A stretch of DNA of 64,000 nt, from NCBI GenBank assembly GCA_013289015.1, contig JABDAV010000001.1:34895-98894 (forward strand), given 5' to 3'. This DNA comes from Bacteroidota bacterium (GTDB lineage: Bacteria > Bacteroidota > Bacteroidia > Chitinophagales > Chitinophagaceae). How positions within the stretch are numbered: the first letter of the stretch is position 1; every line of letters begins with the position of its first letter. The notes under the pieces were generated by a model. The model was not told the origin of the DNA. It did not search any database and worked only from the letters and a program-made list of their open reading frames with translations. Shown here piece by piece: positions 61,981 to 64,000 of this stretch. A program made the position numbers and the translations under genes.

Positions 61981-62469
61981 ATGGCTATACAAATTGAAGT
62001 TCACGATACTCACATTCAGCCGCTTATAAACTTCTACTTGGAAAGATTAAAAGCGTTAAGGGCTGAAATTATTGAGAGAGAGCAAGAGGTAAGAGAAATT
62101 AATTCCACCATTCAAAAGCTTAAAAAACGAAATGTTACAGCTTCTGATACTGACAAAAACACTCCTATAACAAACTATTCTGAGAAATGGCCGTGGGTGA
62201 AAAAAGTTCAATTTGCTATTGAATTTAAGGGTACACCACTTACAACTAAAGAAATTGTAGACACATTAAGCGAGTTTGAGTCCTCATTTTTAATAGATAG
62301 AAAAAGAGTTGTTGCAAGCATTTCTTCCATTTTAAGTAGTAAATCCGGAGAAGGAAAAGATTTTACCAGAGTAGATAGTGAATCTGGAGATTTTGCCTAT
62401 GCTCTTAATACACCTAATAATACAACTGCTTTAAGTAATGACGATGACGACGATAGTTTACCTTTCTAA
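61981..62469 (+). CDS. coiled-coil/winged-helix protein with SSB-like acidic C-terminus
   Basis: 162 aa from the ATG at 61981; the track start lies in the dinD gene. Residues 5-50 are a coiled coil (FYLERLKALRAEIIEREQEV), 70-140 a winged-helix-like domain (KVQFAIEFKGTPLTTKEIVD), and the end is SNDDDDDSLPF. That tail resembles the SSB C-terminal tip, the peptide that repair enzymes bind. It is divergent from dinD. It is not recognised as a named family. Confidence 0.7.
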   Translation: MAIQIEVHDTHIQPLINFYLERLKALRAEIIEREQEVREINSTIQKLKKRNVTASDTDKNTPITNYSEKWPWVKKVQFAIEFKGTPLTTKEIVDTLSEFESSFLIDRKRVVASISSILSSKSGEGKDFTRVDSESGDFAYALNTPNNTTALSNDDDDDSLPF

Positions 62470-62480
62470 AAATTAAAAAT

Positions 62481-62506
62481 CCTGCAATAGCTGTAACTAT
62501 TGCAGG
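62481..62506 (+). terminator. hairpin after the SSB-tail gene
   Basis: CCTGCAATAG-CTGTAA-CTATTGCAGG, a perfect ten-base stem 11 bp after the stop. It has no T run after it, so termination may be weak. Confidence 0.6.
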
Positions 62507-62571
62507 GTGTGTGAACAGCCAGCCACGCACTTGAAATGTTGGCTTATTAATAACCTGTTAAATTCAATAAA

Positions 62572-62706
62572 ATGAATAAAAAGCAAACATCTGCTAAGGT
62601 AGCTTCTAAAGCTTCAAAAATTCTTAGTGATCCAAAAAGCTCAAAAGCACAAAAATCTGTTGCTGCTTCTGACTTAGCTCAAGCCAAAGGTAAGAAGTCT
62701 AAGTAA
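62572..62706 (+). CDS. 44-aa Lys/Ala/Ser-rich small protein
   Basis: Below the track cut-off. MNKKQTSAKVASKASKILSD, then PKSSKAQKSVAASDLAQAK and a Lys-rich end. I recall short proteins with KVASKASKxL ... KSVAxSxLxQ in many unrelated bacteria, so the ORF is likely to be real. It is basic and probably a nucleic-acid binder (inference). Confidence 0.65.
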   Translation: MNKKQTSAKVASKASKILSDPKSSKAQKSVAASDLAQAKGKKSK

Positions 62707-62758
62707 TTGGCTGTTTATGAAATTAATTTTATGTCAATGCCAGTGTTAGCACACTGGT

Positions 62759-62925
62759 TTTTTATTTATAATCCTTTTCCATCTCAGTCGGGTAGAAATT
62801 TTTCAAATTTCAGTTGTTTCTTTTTCAAAGAAAGTGCAAATCAAATACTCTTTTCTTCGCCCGCGCTTCCCTTCAGCTCCCGCAAAATCTTTGTAAGAAA
62901 TATAAGATTTCGCTCCACCCCAAAG
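62759..62925. repeat. degenerate direct repeat, copy 1 (copy 2 at 63299-63460)
   Basis: Both copies start TTTATTTATAATCCT, share TTGTTTCT(T/C)TTTCA(A/G)AGAAAGTGCA, then CGCCCGCGCT(T/A)CCCTTCAGCTC-type text. A remnant of an older dispersed repeat; similarity seems about 70% by eye. Confidence 0.7.
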
Positions 62926-63093
62926 GGCTATGTGTCTACCATTAACTTACCCATTAAACAGTCTTCATTTAATTCGAGTCATTTGACGCAATACTTTAAT
63001 GGTTGAATGAATAGCTTTGATGAATTCTTAAGAATATAGGGCTGCAACCAAAATTAACTAACTAAGAATTTCATTTAACCTCAAATCCAGTAA

Positions 63094-63127
63094 TGGTTGC
63101 CTCTCATATGTTGAGGCAGCCTTTTTT
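63094..63127 (+). terminator. Rho-independent terminator
   Basis: GGTTGCCTC-TCATATGTT-GAGGCAGCC followed by TTTTTT. It is a good terminator with no clear gene immediately upstream; the 44-aa gene is 390 bp away. Confidence 0.75.
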
Positions 63128-63138
63128 ATATTATAAAA

Positions 63139-63165
63139 ATGCTCCTCAATAAAATAGAGGAGCAT
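63139..63165. terminator. hairpin ATGCTCCTC / GAGGAGCAT
   Basis: Perfect nine-base stem around an AATAAAATA loop, preceded on the other strand by a T-rich run (TATTATAAAA on the plus strand). It may end minus-strand transcripts. Confidence 0.5.
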
Positions 63166-63298
63166 CCGAGCATTGGTTATTGGAAATTGGAAACGGTTTC
63201 CATTAAACACTTTATAAAGATAATGTAAACATGAGTTATATTGCGTTACATCTTTTTAATGTGAATTGATATAGCCTCCGTTTTTCTACGAAGATTTT

Positions 63299-63460
63299 TT
63301 ATTTATAATCCTCTTAGCTTCAGCAGGGATGTTGGCTTCGCCTCCGGTTGTTTCTCTTTCAGAGAAAGTGCAGATTTTTTTATTTTTTCTTTGCCCGCGC
63401 TACCCTTCAGCTCTCACGAATTTGTGTAAAAAACTTACGAATTCACTTCGCCCCAATTGC
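63299..63460. repeat. degenerate direct repeat, copy 2
   Basis: Partner of 62759-62925. It starts TTTATTTATAATCCTCTTAG and keeps the TTTCTCTTTCAGAGAAAGTG hairpin, which is more palindromic here than in copy 1. Confidence 0.7.
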
Positions 63461-63599
63461 AGCAACTTAAACAATGGCAGCCTGACATAGAAATGTGTAA
63501 TGCACAATTTCAACAAATAATGCACCGGATATCGAAGTTATATTACAGATATAGCGGATACTGCATTAACTGTAGTATTTTATAAAGTTTTTTATATAA

Positions 63600-63627
63600 A
63601 AAAACCGGCCAATAAGCCGGTCTTTTT
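63600..63627 (-). terminator. terminator of the last gene
   Basis: AAAACCGGC-CAATAA-GCCGGTCTTTTT: A run, seven-base stem, T run, so it works on both strands. It lies 25 bp downstream of the minus-strand stop at 63652. Confidence 0.85.
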
Positions 63628-63651
63628 ATTTAATTATATTCCTTTTATCGA

Positions 63652-64000
63652 CTATTTATAGGTATTATATTCAGCATCATATTTTTTATATAACGCATCA
63701 TATTTATCATAATCCTTACTGTTGCCATTTACTTTAGTTTGATCTCTTTGCCATAAATAAATATTAGCAAGGTAGCCAACAGCTCTGTTTAAACTTGAAG
63801 TTTCAGCCTTCGTTCTGTCTGTTTTTCCTTTTAAAACCGGGTAAGTTTTTTCAAGCCATTGAGAAGCTGTATCTGCATAAGCCATTTCTTGTTTAGCTAT
63901 TTCTGCACGTTTTGTTTTTAATGCAGCACTTTCTCCGGCGTTAGCATGATACCTGTCATCCAAATCGCTGTAAATACCATAATAAATTACACCGGTATTA
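63652..64000 (-). CDS. TPR-like or helical-repeat protein, C-terminal part (runs off window)
   Basis: The track starts at a TTG at 63963, but the frame stays open to the window edge (NTGVIYYGIYSDLDDRYHAN). The visible 115 residues are helical: LKTKRAEIAKQEMAYADTAS, WLEKTYPVLKGKTDRTKAET and LNRAVGYLANIYLWQRDQTK. NTGVIYY plus the helix pairs suggest the end of a TPR-type protein. It is followed by a clear terminator. Confidence 0.65.
   Translation of the reverse strand, partial: NTGVIYYGIYSDLDDRYHANAGESAALKTKRAEIAKQEMAYADTASQWLEKTYPVLKGKTDRTKAETSSLNRAVGYLANIYLWQRDQTKVNGNSKDYDKYDALYKKYDAEYNTYK

Larger units (their letters stand above)
62707..63651. other. gene-poor stretch with repeats and terminators
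   Basis: About 945 bp. The ORF 62707-63006 is not believed. The stretch holds two degenerate ~160-bp direct repeats and three hairpins listed separately. No RNA gene was recognised. Confidence 0.55.

Noticed and set aside
62707-63006. 99-aa ORF on the plus strand
   Set aside because: Falls in a degenerate direct repeat, has odd composition (Phe/Ser-rich) and no supporting context.

Overview
The window looks like chromosomal DNA of a Bacteroidota bacterium, most like the Chitinophagaceae. This rests on its AT-rich composition, a SusC/SusD pair, many lipoproteins and M1/S10/M19 peptidases, very short 5' leaders with TAnnTTTG-type -7 boxes, weak Shine-Dalgarno sequences, and a ClpC/Aat/ClpS set. 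No rRNA, tRNA or CRISPR array was recognised.

Region 1 (1-9.3 kb): a minus-strand block encodes a SusC/SusD outer-membrane importer, an alkaline-phosphatase-superfamily enzyme, a PhnZ-like HD oxygenase, a PhnX-like HAD hydrolase and the start of a DUF5690 membrane carrier. A divergent fold-type III PLP enzyme follows. Together they suggest uptake and cleavage of an organophosphonate or phosphoester. Region 2 (9.7-18.1 kb): a plus-strand run of eight paralogous single-pass membrane proteins, most starting the core with MEVHHHP. The first ~110 bp of the core is nearly invariant and the outer domains have diverged; an S10 peptidase lies inside the run, and M19 and M1 peptidases follow. This is the least explained gene system in the window.

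Region 3 (21.3-33.9 kb): mostly housekeeping genes: OmpA-like protein, pdxA, a stand-alone LigD phosphoesterase domain, cyanophycinase, GDSL hydrolase, xerD, YkgJ-like, four-helix-bundle protein, yraN, manA, DUF6580, TMEM175-like channel, acylphosphatase, AIM24-like protein and fbp. A four-copy ~90-bp tandem repeat lies at 31.6-32.0 kb. Region 4 (33.9-39.3 kb): accessory array. Small same-strand genes (truncated serine hydrolase, GNAT, a decayed gene with a 48-aa partner, Imm53-type protein, TPR lipoprotein) are separated by four copies of a ~0.5-0.6 kb element with terminal inverted repeats. One copy carries a group II intron domain V relic. A tyrosine-recombinase C-terminal fragment stands at the head of the array, so it resembles a mobile gene-cassette array with oversized recombination sites.

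Region 5 (39.4-46.6 kb): lysC with an intragenic heptanucleotide repeat, an NmrA-like reductase with an AraC regulator, then a REP-associated tyrosine transposase with REP palindromes around it, a TIR-like gene lacking an obvious start codon, and a patatin-like phospholipase. Region 6 (46.7-59.7 kb): DUF3037/HipA-like pair, lipoprotein, STAS protein, clpC, an ECF sigma factor overlapping a membrane/beta-barrel gene, a BamA-like protein, aat-clpS, prmC and ribD. Region 7 (59.7-64 kb): a second cassette-like stretch with long inverted repeats and small genes (one frameshifted), dinD, and a coiled-coil/winged-helix protein ending in an SSB-like acidic tail, then degenerate repeats, terminators and the 3' end of a TPR-like gene.

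All calls come from reading the sequence and remembered family features; no database search was run.
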